Assembly (NCBI GenBank): GCA_044432725.1
Contig: JAWXUL010000009.1
Location: forward strand, 38,865-102,864
Length of the DNA stretch: 64,000 nt
Reading direction: 5' to 3'
DNA from: JAWXUK01 sp044432725
GTDB taxonomy: Bacteria > Bacillota > Clostridia > Oscillospirales > Oscillospiraceae
The notes under the pieces are model-generated. The model saw nothing but the letters and a program-made list of their open reading frames with translations, had not been told where the DNA came from and made no database searches. Made by a program: the position numbers and the translations under genes. This document shows positions 6,862-15,299 of this stretch, one piece after another (the stretch's first letter is position 1; each line of letters starts with the position of its first letter).

Positions 6862-8634
6862 TTACAGCAAAACCCCTAAATTTTCCACAAAAGCAACCGC
6901 CATAACCATTGCCTCTTGCAATGTCACATCGTCCTGAGGGGCATATAAATTATCCCCTGTGCCTCCCACCACATTATATGAGGAAAGAAAATACACGCTA
7001 GGCGCTGCCCAAAAAGAAATTTCGCTGTGATCTGCAAACAAATCTGTGCTAGTCTCGGGCAGTTCTTCTCCAGAAAGTCTACAATATAAGGTTGCCATCA
7101 AGGTGGCTGCTTGCTCTCTGGTTAAGCTTTGGTAAGCACCATAAAAACCAGCAGATTCCCCTCCTGCCAAATTCAAAGAATACGCACGATTGATCACAAG
7201 AGAACTGGTGTCAGCAAAGGGGGCCGTATAAATCGTGGGGATAAATACTGGCATTTCTGGTATTTCAGTCACAGCTTCGTCCTCTTCGTCCTCTTGGTCG
7301 TCCTTGTCTTTATCGCTATCCTCTAGCTCTTCTTCCAATGCTTCTTCCTCTTCGGGCTCGTCTGCCACTGACACAGAAAGCAAATCATAGCAACGAAGAA
7401 TCAACTCGGTGAACTCTCCACGGGTCATACCACGACCTAGGTCATTCCCGTAATAGGCATCCACAGCAAGCCCCAGAGCCTCTCCTTGATCCAGATAAGG
7501 AATGGACCAAGTGGCATCCTGCCAGACTCGTGAAAACAGTCCCCAACGAGTCCCATCATACACAAGCCCCACGCCTTCAGACACAGGAATCCCATCTCGA
7601 TAAATGGTGGGGAGAACAGCTTCCCCTTCCTTATTGACAAAGCCATAATAAATCCCAGACTTCACCCGTGCATAGCCTTCAGAAAAAGACATCACTTGCG
7701 AATAAGAGGATAGATTGGTCAAATAAGGGGTTCCACTGGTATCAATAAACTGATATGCGCCCTCTTTTCGCACCCAAGCAAGGGACTCTTGAAAAGAAAA
7801 TCCTTGGGTATAGTCTCCTGAAATCACCACTGAACCAATTTCATTAAGATAAACCCGTTTCCCTTCCCATTCCACCAAGGCAAGACCGTCCACAAAGGGA
7901 CTGGGGTCTTCATAGATAAAGTTTGTGTACATCCGTCCAGCCACATCGAGCAAAGCATACCCCGCTCCTCGGCTGACAAAATACAGGGAGCCTGTGCCAA
8001 TGATATCCGTGAAAGAAGGGGGAACCACTTCTCTGCCATAGCAATCAATCACGCCAAAGCCAGCCCCAGTTTGCACCACGGCATAGCCTCCAGAGAAATC
8101 TCCCACCCAAAGATAATCCTGATAAATGGCAAGATTTCCACGGGTATCCACAAAGCCCCAAAAGCCTGTGGGCAACAGGACAGCAGCTAAATCCTCTGAA
8201 AAGGAATAGGCATGGGTAAAGACAGGGGCAATCACCATCTGCCCCCCCTGACTCACAAAGCCATATCGGGTGACAAGCTCATTATTCTCTTGAGAAACCT
8301 CTAGTTCAAGCTGCTGAAAAAGCCATTGATCTCCCACACTTCCTGTGGTTTCCATGGCAACAGGAGCAAGCCCTGAGCCAAAGGCTCCTCCATCTAAATA
8401 AACAGGAGGAATCACAAGCTTTCCTTGTTGGTTCACAAAGCCATAACTACCCTCTTGTTCCACCAACATCAGCCCTTGGGAAAAACGTGGCAAATCGTAG
8501 GATTCCATCCTTGTGTTCCCCACAGGAGAGACCCCCTCTTCTAACCAAGTAATTGGCATGACAGCCCCTATTGTTGCCATTAACATCCATACAGACATTC
8601 CAAGACTGATCATCCATCTGACTCCTCGTTTCAT
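6862..8634 (-). CDS. Exported WG-repeat protein with C-terminal SLH-like region
   Basis: A 590-residue surface protein. The start MKRGVRWMISLGMSVWMLMA follows GGAGG at seven bases; the first 25 residues form a signal peptide or anchor. About residues 55-390 hold repeated WG units (for example GSYGFVNQQGKLVIPPVY, FWGFVDTRGNLAIY, YYGFVNKEGEAVLPTIY), a beta repeat of unknown ligand. A strongly acidic Glu/Asp linker follows at about 445-480. The C-terminal 120 residues resemble S-layer homology modules (PFADTSSLVINRAYSLNLAGG, TREQAATLMATLYCRL), which bind secondary cell-wall polymer. Single gene with its own promoter. Function unknown; cell-surface location is inferred. Confidence 0.8.
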   Translation of the reverse strand: MKRGVRWMISLGMSVWMLMATIGAVMPITWLEEGVSPVGNTRMESYDLPRFSQGLMLVEQEGSYGFVNQQGKLVIPPVYLDGGAFGSGLAPVAMETTGSVGDQWLFQQLELEVSQENNELVTRYGFVSQGGQMVIAPVFTHAYSFSEDLAAVLLPTGFWGFVDTRGNLAIYQDYLWVGDFSGGYAVVQTGAGFGVIDCYGREVVPPSFTDIIGTGSLYFVSRGAGYALLDVAGRMYTNFIYEDPSPFVDGLALVEWEGKRVYLNEIGSVVISGDYTQGFSFQESLAWVRKEGAYQFIDTSGTPYLTNLSSYSQVMSFSEGYARVKSGIYYGFVNKEGEAVLPTIYRDGIPVSEGVGLVYDGTRWGLFSRVWQDATWSIPYLDQGEALGLAVDAYYGNDLGRGMTRGEFTELILRCYDLLSVSVADEPEEEEALEEELEDSDKDKDDQEDEEDEAVTEIPEMPVFIPTIYTAPFADTSSLVINRAYSLNLAGGESAGFYGAYQSLTREQAATLMATLYCRLSGEELPETSTDLFADHSEISFWAAPSVYFLSSYNVVGGTGDNLYAPQDDVTLQEAMVMAVAFVENLGVLL

Positions 8635-8668
8635 TTGTGCTCCTCCGAAAAAAACATAATACCTGAGC

Positions 8669-8697
8669 ATTATACAACATTCTCTCTTTTTTGACAA
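8669..8697 (-). promoter_or_regulatory. Promoter of the WG-repeat gene
   Basis: Minus strand TTGTCA (8692-8697), 17 bases, TATAAT (8669-8674), ending about 30 bases before the start codon. It is divergent from the ligase-cassette promoter at 8750. Confidence 0.85.
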
Positions 8698-8749
8698 GTA
8701 ATATTTTTTTCCAGTGGAAAAATTCTTTCCCACCCTCTGTCTAAAATTC

Positions 8750-8778
8750 TTGCACCCATGGAAAAATTATGGTATAAT
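8750..8778 (+). promoter_or_regulatory. Promoter of the ATP-grasp/racemase/Mur-ligase cassette
   Basis: TTGCAC (8750-8755), 17 bases, TATAAT (8773-8778), about 40 bases before the first start codon. Confidence 0.88.
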
Positions 8779-8819
8779 TATTTTTACTCAAAAATAGAGA
8801 ATCCAAAGGAGAACAACAA

Positions 8820-10226
8820 ATGAAATTCAAACAAGCTGATTTTTTACCTGTTATTTTCGGTAATGATATCAATGTCTATAGTCTGGCAAGAAGCTTTTAC
8901 CAAGACTATGGGATTAAAAGTAAGGTTTATGGGAAAGCCGCCCGCTCCACCTGTTACAAAAGCAAATTAGTAGATTTCACAGAAATCCCCAACATCGACC
9001 AAGCCGATGTGCTGAAAAAAGTGGTCTGCGATTTGGCAAGCCTTGGCTCTAACCAAAACAGAAAGCTTCTTCTTTTGGGCTGTGGGGACAATTATGTGAA
9101 AGCCATCACAAAAAATGCCACAGAGTATCCCTCAAACGTGGTGGTCCCCTATGGAGAATACCAACAACTGGTGGATTTGATGGACAAAAATAAGTTTTAT
9201 GCCCTCTGCGAAGAAAAATCTATCCCTTATCCCAAAACAGCCCAGCTAGAAAGCACAAAAGTCGCCTTTTTCGATCCCAACTTTCCCCCTCCCTATGTGC
9301 TGAAACCTTCCAATCAAGTCCTGTATAACACCTTTTCATTCGAAGGACAAAAGAAAGTCTTTGTGGCAAGCACCCTCCAAGAGCTCCGTGCCACTGCTGA
9401 AAAAATCTTTCGCTCTGGCTATGATGATATCCTCATTGTCCAAGAGTTCATCCCTGGAGATGACAGCAATATGCGTGTCCTTACCTCCTATTCCGATCAA
9501 GTGGGACGGGTGAAACTCCAATGCCTTGGTCACGTTTTACTAGAAGAACACACCCCCCAAGGGATCGGCAATCATGCTGTCATCTTAAATGAGCATAACC
9601 CAGATTTGATGGCGACCTTTCGCAATCTCTTGGAAGAGCTGAAATTCACTGGCTTTTCTAACATGGACATCAAATACGACCAACGTGATAATCTGTACAA
9701 AGTCTTTGAAATCAACGTAAGACAAGGACGTAGCAACTATTATGTCACAGGGTCTGGTCACTCTATCACAAAAGCTGTGGTGGAGGATCGTATTTATCAT
9801 AACCCCCTTCCCGTAGATTATGCCTATACAGAGCATCTTTGGATGGTAGTCCCTCCCCAAGTGGCTTGCGAATACGCCCCTGCCTATGCTCACGAAATCA
9901 AACGCTTGATGAAAGAAGGAAAATGGGTCAACCCCCTCTTCTTCAAAAAAGATAGAAATCTCATTCGTATGCTTCGCCTGTGGCGCTCTCAAAAGCAACA
10001 CAAAAAAAATTACAAAATCCACAGTACGCTGGATTACACCACCACCCCGCCCACCAGTAGCAACCCGAACTTTTTCCACAATCAGCACCAACACAGCGAT
10101 GCTAGTTGTACCTGTGGCGATCCTTCTCATCATCACAACCACGAGCATCACCATGACCACGAGCATGACCACGAGCATCATCACGAACACCATCATCACC
10201 ACGAGGAGGAAAAGGGGGATGGATAA
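8820..10226 (+). CDS. ATP-grasp carboxylate-amine ligase with poly-histidine tail, D-aspartate ligase-like
   Basis: A 468-residue cytoplasmic ATP-grasp enzyme. The N-terminal pre-ATP-grasp part begins FLPVIFGNDINVYSLARSFY, as in COG3919 ligases, the group of the D-aspartate ligases (Aslfm) of enterococci and lactococci. The ATP-binding region shows PYVLKPSN and VQEFIPGDDSNMRVL; the Mg-binding motif is FEINVRQGRSNYY (Glu-x-Asn, about residue 300). Such enzymes activate a carboxylate as acyl phosphate and join it to an amine. The last 45 residues are an extraordinary tail with 21 His plus a CTCG pair, absent from the family core; it may bind Ni, Zn or Cu. AAAGGAG precedes the ATG. It overlaps the racemase gene by eight bases. 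The substrate is not proven. Confidence 0.8.
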   Translation: MKFKQADFLPVIFGNDINVYSLARSFYQDYGIKSKVYGKAARSTCYKSKLVDFTEIPNIDQADVLKKVVCDLASLGSNQNRKLLLLGCGDNYVKAITKNATEYPSNVVVPYGEYQQLVDLMDKNKFYALCEEKSIPYPKTAQLESTKVAFFDPNFPPPYVLKPSNQVLYNTFSFEGQKKVFVASTLQELRATAEKIFRSGYDDILIVQEFIPGDDSNMRVLTSYSDQVGRVKLQCLGHVLLEEHTPQGIGNHAVILNEHNPDLMATFRNLLEELKFTGFSNMDIKYDQRDNLYKVFEINVRQGRSNYYVTGSGHSITKAVVEDRIYHNPLPVDYAYTEHLWMVVPPQVACEYAPAYAHEIKRLMKEGKWVNPLFFKKDRNLIRMLRLWRSQKQHKKNYKIHSTLDYTTTPPTSSNPNFFHNQHQHSDASCTCGDPSHHHNHEHHHDHEHDHEHHHEHHHHHEEEKGDG

Positions 10227-10929
10227 GAAAACCCTAGGGATACTAGGTGGCATGGGACCCATGGCAAGCAGTCTCTTGTACGAAATCATCACCAAATCCA
10301 CCAAGGCAAGCTGTGACCAAGAGCATTTAGAGATCTTCCTTTACAGCTGTCCCTCTATCCCTGATCGCTCCCAAGCAATTCAATCAGGTCATACAGAAGC
10401 AGTCCTGACTAAATTAATCAACGGACTGAAAACTCTGGAACAAATGGGGGCAGAAGTCCTTGCTGTCCCTTGTAACACCTCTCACTATTTTTACCAAGAC
10501 ATGGCACAGGCTGTCTCTGTCCCACTTTTGGATATGGTCAGTCTGACAGTCCAAAAAGCCTTGGAGAATCGTCCCAAGAAAGTTGCCATTCTTGCCACAG
10601 AAGGCACAAACTACGGGAGATTATATCAAAATAAATTCAGCGATAAAAACATCCCTGTTTTTGAACTTCCCTGTCACCTGCAAGAAAGAGTGAATCAGCT
10701 GATTTATCAGGAAATCAAAGCCAACAAGCCCCCTTCTGTGGAGAATTTTCAGGAGATTGAAGCCTATCTACTGGGGCAAGAAGTGGATTGCATCCTCCTT
10801 GCTTGCACAGAGCTTTCCATCTACGCCAAAGAACATCCCCTCTCCTCCCTCTATCTAGATGCTTTAGATATCCTTTGTAGAGAAGCAATCCTATCTTGTG
10901 GAGGAGCGTTTCAAGATAACAAGCAGTAA
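10219..10929 (+). CDS. Aspartate/glutamate racemase family protein
   Basis: A 236-residue PLP-independent racemase. It has the N-terminal LGILGGMGPMASSLLYE motif and both catalytic cysteines, in VPCNTSHYF (Cys85) and LLACTELS (Cys196), so it should be active. The family interconverts L- and D-aspartate or related acids. The start at 10219 lies inside the end of the ligase gene and follows GAGGAGG; a longer frame starting in the His tail was rejected. Its coupling to the ligase suggests that it supplies a D-amino acid, most simply D-Asp, to that enzyme. Confidence 0.88.
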   Translation: MDKKTLGILGGMGPMASSLLYEIITKSTKASCDQEHLEIFLYSCPSIPDRSQAIQSGHTEAVLTKLINGLKTLEQMGAEVLAVPCNTSHYFYQDMAQAVSVPLLDMVSLTVQKALENRPKKVAILATEGTNYGRLYQNKFSDKNIPVFELPCHLQERVNQLIYQEIKANKPPSVENFQEIEAYLLGQEVDCILLACTELSIYAKEHPLSSLYLDALDILCREAILSCGGAFQDNKQ

Positions 10930-10961
10930 TCTAATAACATTTTATTACAAGGAGTGATAGT

Positions 10962-12446
10962 ATGAATCTGCAAAGCTTTCTCACAGCCTTAGGAGATGTC
11001 GTCACAGAATCCTCCCTAGATGCCACTAAAGACATCCAAAATATCGCATATGACTCCCAAAAAGTCAGCCAAAATACACTTTTTCTTTGTAAAGGTGCCG
11101 CCTTTAAAGAAGCCTATCTAAAACAAGCCCAAGAAAAGGGTGCCACTTGCTATCTCTCTGCTGTGAAATATGATGTTGACATGGATTATATCTTAGTCAG
11201 TGATATTCGTCTTGCCTTGGGCATTGCTGTTTGTCATTTCTTCGGCGATTTAGGCGAAAAGCTATCTCTTGTGGGCATCACAGGTACCAAGGGGAAATCC
11301 ACCACAGCCCTTTATATCAGAGGGATTTTAGACGCATTTTTACAGGCACAAGAAAAAGAAAAATCGGCACTTCTTTGCTCTGTCCTCACTTATAATGGAG
11401 AAACAGAAACCCCAGCCCACCTGACCACAGAAGAGCCAATCGAACTATACAAGCATCTGGAAACAGCCATTGAGCATAACATAAGCCATCTTACCATGGA
11501 AGTTTCCAGTCAAGCTGTGAAATACCATCGAATCTATGGTCTTACCTTTGAAATAGGTTGTTATCTCAATATCGGCTCTGACCATATCAGCCCCAAAGAG
11601 CACCCAGATTTCGAGGACTACTTCGCTTCCAAGCTGAAATTTTTCCCCTATTGCAAAAACTTAGTGATTCATTTAGATGGTATCTGTACGGAAACTGTCC
11701 TTTCTAAAATCCCCCCCAAGGCAAAAGTCCTAAGCTGTTCCAGCAAGGACGAAAAAGCAGATATCTTTATGGTGAAAAAGTCAAAAGAAGGCTATGCCTC
11801 TCGCTTCACAGTACGCACCCCTCGTTATACCCAAGATTTTCTCATCACTCGCCCAGGGTACTTTAACATCGACAATGCCCTTGTTGCCATTGCTGTGGCA
11901 GAGTTTTTGGAAATCCCCCAAGAGCATATTGCCCAAGGGCTGTTACAAGGGGCAGCCCCTGGCAGAATGGAACTCTTCTCCAGCAGAGATGAAAAAAATG
12001 TCATCTTAGTGGATTATGCCCACAACCGTCTCAGCTATGAAGCTCTCTTTCATATGGTAGAAGAAGAGTTCCCCAATCGAAAAATCATTCTCCTCTTTGG
12101 CTGTCCTGGCTATAAAGCCTTGGATCGCAGAGTTGATTTGGCAGAAATCTCTGACGCTCGTGCTGATTTCACCTTTATCACAGAAGAAGACCCCGGAATG
12201 GAGCCTGTGGAAGAAATTTGTGCAGACATTGCAAAGAATTTCAAATCAGACCACTACGCCATAGAAGTGGACAGGGTAAAGGCAATCAAAGATGCCTGTG
12301 CCATGTTTCCAGAAGAGGATAAAATTGTCTTGCTCTTAGGCAAAGGGGAAGAGAGAGACCAAAAGCGTGGTAGTTTATATGTAGCATGTCCCTCTGACAT
12401 TGATGTGGCAAAAATGTTTTTAGAGGCATATGAAGAAAGAAAATAA
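10962..12446 (+). CDS. MurE-like Mur ligase with atypical substrate motif
   Basis: A 494-residue ATP-dependent amide ligase with the three Mur domains. The ATP loop GITGTKGKSTTA is at about residues 105-116, the middle domain has HLTMEVSSQAVKYHR and IGSDHISPKEHPDFEDYF, and the C-terminal domain VILVDYAHNRLSYEALFHMV. At the place where MurE enzymes for meso-diaminopimelate have DNPR, this one reads TEEDPGMEPVEEI (about residue 407), lacking the Arg that contacts DAP. It is therefore likely a paralogue with another substrate rather than the housekeeping MurE. Third gene of the cassette, 32 bases after the racemase; GGAG precedes the ATG; a strong terminator follows. Confidence 0.85.
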   Translation: MNLQSFLTALGDVVTESSLDATKDIQNIAYDSQKVSQNTLFLCKGAAFKEAYLKQAQEKGATCYLSAVKYDVDMDYILVSDIRLALGIAVCHFFGDLGEKLSLVGITGTKGKSTTALYIRGILDAFLQAQEKEKSALLCSVLTYNGETETPAHLTTEEPIELYKHLETAIEHNISHLTMEVSSQAVKYHRIYGLTFEIGCYLNIGSDHISPKEHPDFEDYFASKLKFFPYCKNLVIHLDGICTETVLSKIPPKAKVLSCSSKDEKADIFMVKKSKEGYASRFTVRTPRYTQDFLITRPGYFNIDNALVAIAVAEFLEIPQEHIAQGLLQGAAPGRMELFSSRDEKNVILVDYAHNRLSYEALFHMVEEEFPNRKIILLFGCPGYKALDRRVDLAEISDARADFTFITEEDPGMEPVEEICADIAKNFKSDHYAIEVDRVKAIKDACAMFPEEDKIVLLLGKGEERDQKRGSLYVACPSDIDVAKMFLEAYEERK

Positions 12447-12452
12447 ACAACA

Positions 12453-12486
12453 AGGTGAATCCCAAAAGGATTCACCTCTTTTTTGT
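12453..12486 (+). terminator. Terminator of the ligase cassette
   Basis: Arms AGGTGAATCC and GGATTCACCT around CAAAA, followed by CTTTTTTTT. Confidence 0.93.
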
Positions 12487-12522
12487 AACATGGGGTGAAA
12501 TAATTCTTGTTATTTTGTGGAT

Positions 12523-12915
12523 CTAAAGATAAAGCTGAGGAAACACCTCTCCCACGTCCTGATCCTCTCCTGACCCCTTGTTCGCCATGGCATATTCACT
12601 GGGACTCATGTTATAATGCTTCCGAAACACCTTGGAAAAATAGTTACCACAGGAAAAGCCTACTAAATTTGCCACTGTATCTACATAGAGGTTCTCTGTC
12701 AAAAGCAAGGTTTTGCTTTGCTCTAACTTATAAGCAATGAGATATTTCGTGGGAGAGATTCCCAGTGCCTTTGTAAATTCTCGAATCAAATAAGGAGCGC
12801 TTACCTGTAATATCTCTGCAATATCGCCAGAACCCTGAAGATAAGGATACTGCGTATGAATGAGCATTTGTGCATCTTGCACAAGTTGAGAGATTTCTTT
12901 TTGTTCCATGGTCAA
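12523..12915 (-). CDS. Short AraC-family transcriptional regulator
   Basis: A 130-residue protein made almost only of the AraC DNA-binding domain with two helix-turn-helix motifs; no ligand-binding domain. The second motif reads VDTVANLVGFSCGNYFSKVF and ends MSPSEYAMANK, the standard AraC signature. I keep the TTG start at 12915 because AGGAGG is eight bases from it but 14 from the next ATG. It is divergent from the sugar ABC ATPase, with overlapping promoters, so that gene is a likely target. Confidence 0.88.
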   Translation of the reverse strand: MTMEQKEISQLVQDAQMLIHTQYPYLQGSGDIAEILQVSAPYLIREFTKALGISPTKYLIAYKLEQSKTLLLTENLYVDTVANLVGFSCGNYFSKVFRKHYNMSPSEYAMANKGSGEDQDVGEVFPQLYL

Positions 12916-12955
12916 TATTTTACCCTCCTTTTTTGTGATGTCAATATTTTACCCT
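12911..12955. repeat. Two 16-bp direct repeats upstream of araC-like gene
   Basis: GTCAATATTTTACCCT occurs identically at 12911-12926 and 12940-12955, 29 bp apart, covering the regulator's ribosome binding site and leader. AraC proteins bind direct repeats, so this is a candidate autoregulatory operator; a small duplication is the alternative. Confidence 0.65.
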
Positions 12956-12983
12956 TGCTCTTTCTAGTATACACTGATAGACT
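12955..12983 (+). promoter_or_regulatory. Promoter of the msmK-like gene
   Basis: TTGCTC (12955-12960), 17 bases, TAGACT (12978-12983); it overlaps the divergent promoter. Confidence 0.6.
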
Positions 12984-12994
12984 AAATTTAGCAA
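12966..12994 (-). promoter_or_regulatory. Promoter of the AraC-like gene
   Basis: Minus strand TTGCTA (12989-12994), 17 bases, TATACT (12966-12971). Overlap with the opposite promoter suggests mutual exclusion. Confidence 0.65.
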
Positions 12995-13056
12995 GAGAAA
13001 TCTTCAAAATAAATCTGCAAAACAGATAAATTTTATTAGAATCGGAGTGTTTTATT

Positions 13057-14187
13057 ATGGCAGGAATTAGTATTAGAAACCTTGACAAACATTACCCAGC
13101 CCCTAAAAAAGGAGAAGTGGTAAAAGTCATCGAAGGCTTAAATTTAGAAATTGTTGACAAAGAGTTCATTATCTTGGTCGGCCCTTCTGGTTGTGGTAAA
13201 TCCACTACCCTTCGTATGATTGCTGGACTGGAAGAAATCACAGGTGGCGAAATGTACATTGGTGATCGTCTGATCAACGATGTGGCACCAAAAGACCGTG
13301 ACATCGCCATGGTGTTCCAAAACTATGCACTTTATCCTCACATGACAGTGTATAAAAACATCGCTTTCGCTTTGCAACTGAAAAAAGTGCCAAAAGACGA
13401 AATCGACAAAAAAGTCCAAGAAGTTTCCAAAATCCTCAGCTTGGAAGAATACCTCAACCGTAAACCAAAAGCACTTTCTGGTGGACAACGTCAACGGGTT
13501 GCTCTGGGCCGTGCCATGGTGCGTGATCCAAAAGTCTTCCTATTGGATGAACCTCTCTCCAACTTAGACGCAAAACTCCGTACCCAAATGCGTACAGAGA
13601 TCACACGTCTCCACAAACGTCTGGACACCACATTCGTCTACGTGACCCATGACCAAGTGGAAGCTATGACCATGGGTGACCGTATCGTGGTCATGAATCT
13701 GGGCTATATCCAACAAGTGGACACCCCACAAAACCTATTCGAAAATCCAGTGAATCTTTTTGTGGCTGGCTTTATTGGTTCTCCTCAAATGAACTTTATC
13801 CCTGTGAAAATCACAAAAAATGGGGATAACTTCGCGGCTAGTTTCAACGGCTTTAACATCAAAATTGACACAAATCGTTTTACGCCTGCAGTCTTGTCCA
13901 ACTATGTTGACAAAGAAGTCACCATGGGGATTCGTCCAGATGACCTGATTCACCTGATTGACGTTGTCCCAGGTGGCAGTGACACTGTAATCAATGTGGT
14001 CTTGGAAATGAGCGAGCTTATGGGTGCTGATATCAACCTATACTCTCTCTGTGGAGATACCAAAGTGGTTTCTAAAGTGCCTATTTCTGAAAAAATGGCA
14101 GAAGGCACCGAACTTTCTTTGGAAGTCAATGTCTCTAAAATGCATCTCTTCGACAACGAAAGCAAAAAATCTTTGCGTGTAGAATAA
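13057..14187 (+). CDS. msmK: Carbohydrate ABC transporter ATP-binding protein, MsmK/UgpC type
   Basis: A 376-residue ATPase of the sugar-importer class: Walker A GPSGCGKST, Q-loop MVFQNYALYPHMT, signature LSGGQRQRVALGRA, Walker B VFLLDEPLSNLD, switch His in VYVTHDQVEAM, then a C-terminal regulatory OB-like domain (about 240-376). MalK/MsmK/UgpC proteins energise CUT1 importers. No permease or binding protein gene is nearby, so it may be a shared ATPase serving several importers, as MsmK does in streptococci. A terminator follows directly. Confidence 0.92.
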   Translation: MAGISIRNLDKHYPAPKKGEVVKVIEGLNLEIVDKEFIILVGPSGCGKSTTLRMIAGLEEITGGEMYIGDRLINDVAPKDRDIAMVFQNYALYPHMTVYKNIAFALQLKKVPKDEIDKKVQEVSKILSLEEYLNRKPKALSGGQRQRVALGRAMVRDPKVFLLDEPLSNLDAKLRTQMRTEITRLHKRLDTTFVYVTHDQVEAMTMGDRIVVMNLGYIQQVDTPQNLFENPVNLFVAGFIGSPQMNFIPVKITKNGDNFAASFNGFNIKIDTNRFTPAVLSNYVDKEVTMGIRPDDLIHLIDVVPGGSDTVINVVLEMSELMGADINLYSLCGDTKVVSKVPISEKMAEGTELSLEVNVSKMHLFDNESKKSLRVE

Positions 14188-14219
14188 TATTACAGCAGCT
14201 TGAATTAAGTTTGATATGG

Positions 14220-14248
14220 TCCCTCTGGCATTTTGCCAGAGGGATTTT
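14220..14248 (+). terminator. Terminator after msmK-like gene
   Basis: Arms TCCCTCTGGC and GCCAGAGGGA around ATTTT, then TTTT. Confidence 0.93.
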
Positions 14249-14317
14249 CAATACTATTTCAAAGGGAACATTTTCCTCGCAGATTCGTCTTACATACATA
14301 ACAAAGGTGGTGTTTCT

Positions 14318-15196
14318 ATGAATGAAGAAGAAAAAAAGAACAACAAGGTCCCTCATCACTCCTTTCAGGAATATTCAGAAATCCAAGCAAAACACGACCC
14401 CTTTTCAGGGGCTGAAGATTATGACCCCTATGACCACCCCTATCAAGAGCATTGCCGAGTCATGGTAGAAAAGAAAAACTATGTGGGCTATGGACTTTCC
14501 TACGCAAAGGATTATTACGAAGCCAATTTGACCGAGGAAGATCGCTATATCATCAAACGCAATACCATCATTGCCATTACCTATTTGATTTTTTTATTGA
14601 TCTATACCTTTTTTCAAATGCCACCCATCAAACGGGAATTTGTGGGGGAATTAGGCACCTATACCTATTACCATTACCAAGGAGAAATCCGTACCCCCTC
14701 AGGGCAAAAGATACAATATCAACGAGCCCAATATGGTTATGAAGCTTATTACACCTTCACGATCCCAGGTGAAATGGAGGATTTCACCATCAGTTCTGTC
14801 ACCCCTGACAGGCGTACCTATGGAGTTCTTCGCACCACAGCCTTGCAAGCTGGTGACGCTGATTTGTACAACGGCTTATTAGCAGTAGAGGACTTCGCAA
14901 AGGGCGATGTGAGTATGGAGAAGATTGGTTTGTTCCTTGTCATTTTGCCCTATTATCTCTTCGGATTATTTTTTATCTTCTTCCCCTATCATGTGGCAGA
15001 ATATGCAGGATTTTTCTATGTCACATGGGGTTTATATGCCAGACAAGACAAATTTATCATCCAATGTCGCATTGCTGGTACTTTATTCTTTCTCTTTATG
15101 TGTACCCCTTGGGGGCAAGCCATTGGATTTCGTATTTTTCTGTTCTTCTTTCAATTAGTCTTTGGTGGTTGGATGTCTGCAATGGGTGGCTTTTAA
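14318..15196 (+). CDS. Membrane protein of unknown function
   Basis: A 292-residue protein I do not recognise. The start MNEEEKKNNKVPHHSFQEYS was chosen for the AAAGGTGG site. The first 95 residues are polar; a membrane helix follows (TIIAITYLIFLLIYTFFQM), then an outer or lumenal loop of about 115 residues rich in Tyr and Thr (GTYTYYHYQGEIRTPSGQKI), then three or four more helices to the C-terminus. The layout could suit a small sensor or transporter accessory protein. It lies alone between two terminated units. Confidence 0.7.
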   Translation: MNEEEKKNNKVPHHSFQEYSEIQAKHDPFSGAEDYDPYDHPYQEHCRVMVEKKNYVGYGLSYAKDYYEANLTEEDRYIIKRNTIIAITYLIFLLIYTFFQMPPIKREFVGELGTYTYYHYQGEIRTPSGQKIQYQRAQYGYEAYYTFTIPGEMEDFTISSVTPDRRTYGVLRTTALQAGDADLYNGLLAVEDFAKGDVSMEKIGLFLVILPYYLFGLFFIFFPYHVAEYAGFFYVTWGLYARQDKFIIQCRIAGTLFFLFMCTPWGQAIGFRIFLFFFQLVFGGWMSAMGGF

Positions 15197-15234
15197 GAAG
15201 CTTTGTAAACTTTTTTCAATTCTTTTCCCTTTCG

Positions 15235-15263
15235 TTGACAGTTCATGGAATTTGTGCTATAAT
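15235..15263 (+). promoter_or_regulatory. Promoter of zinc-ribbon LRR gene and mutS2
   Basis: TTGACA (15235-15240), 17 bases, TATAAT (15258-15263); perfect consensus. Confidence 0.93.
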
Positions 15264-15299
15264 TATAACATTATTTTTGAAAGAAACGAGGTGTTCTTT

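Noticed and set aside
9336..9533. 65-codon minus-strand frame inside the ATP-grasp gene
   Set aside because: Shadow frame opposite a conserved ATP-binding domain.
9585..10304. 239-codon minus-strand frame opposite the ATP-grasp gene
   Set aside because: Its Met/Val-rich start is the complement of the His/Glu tail; no ribosome binding site, and the plus-strand gene has family motifs.
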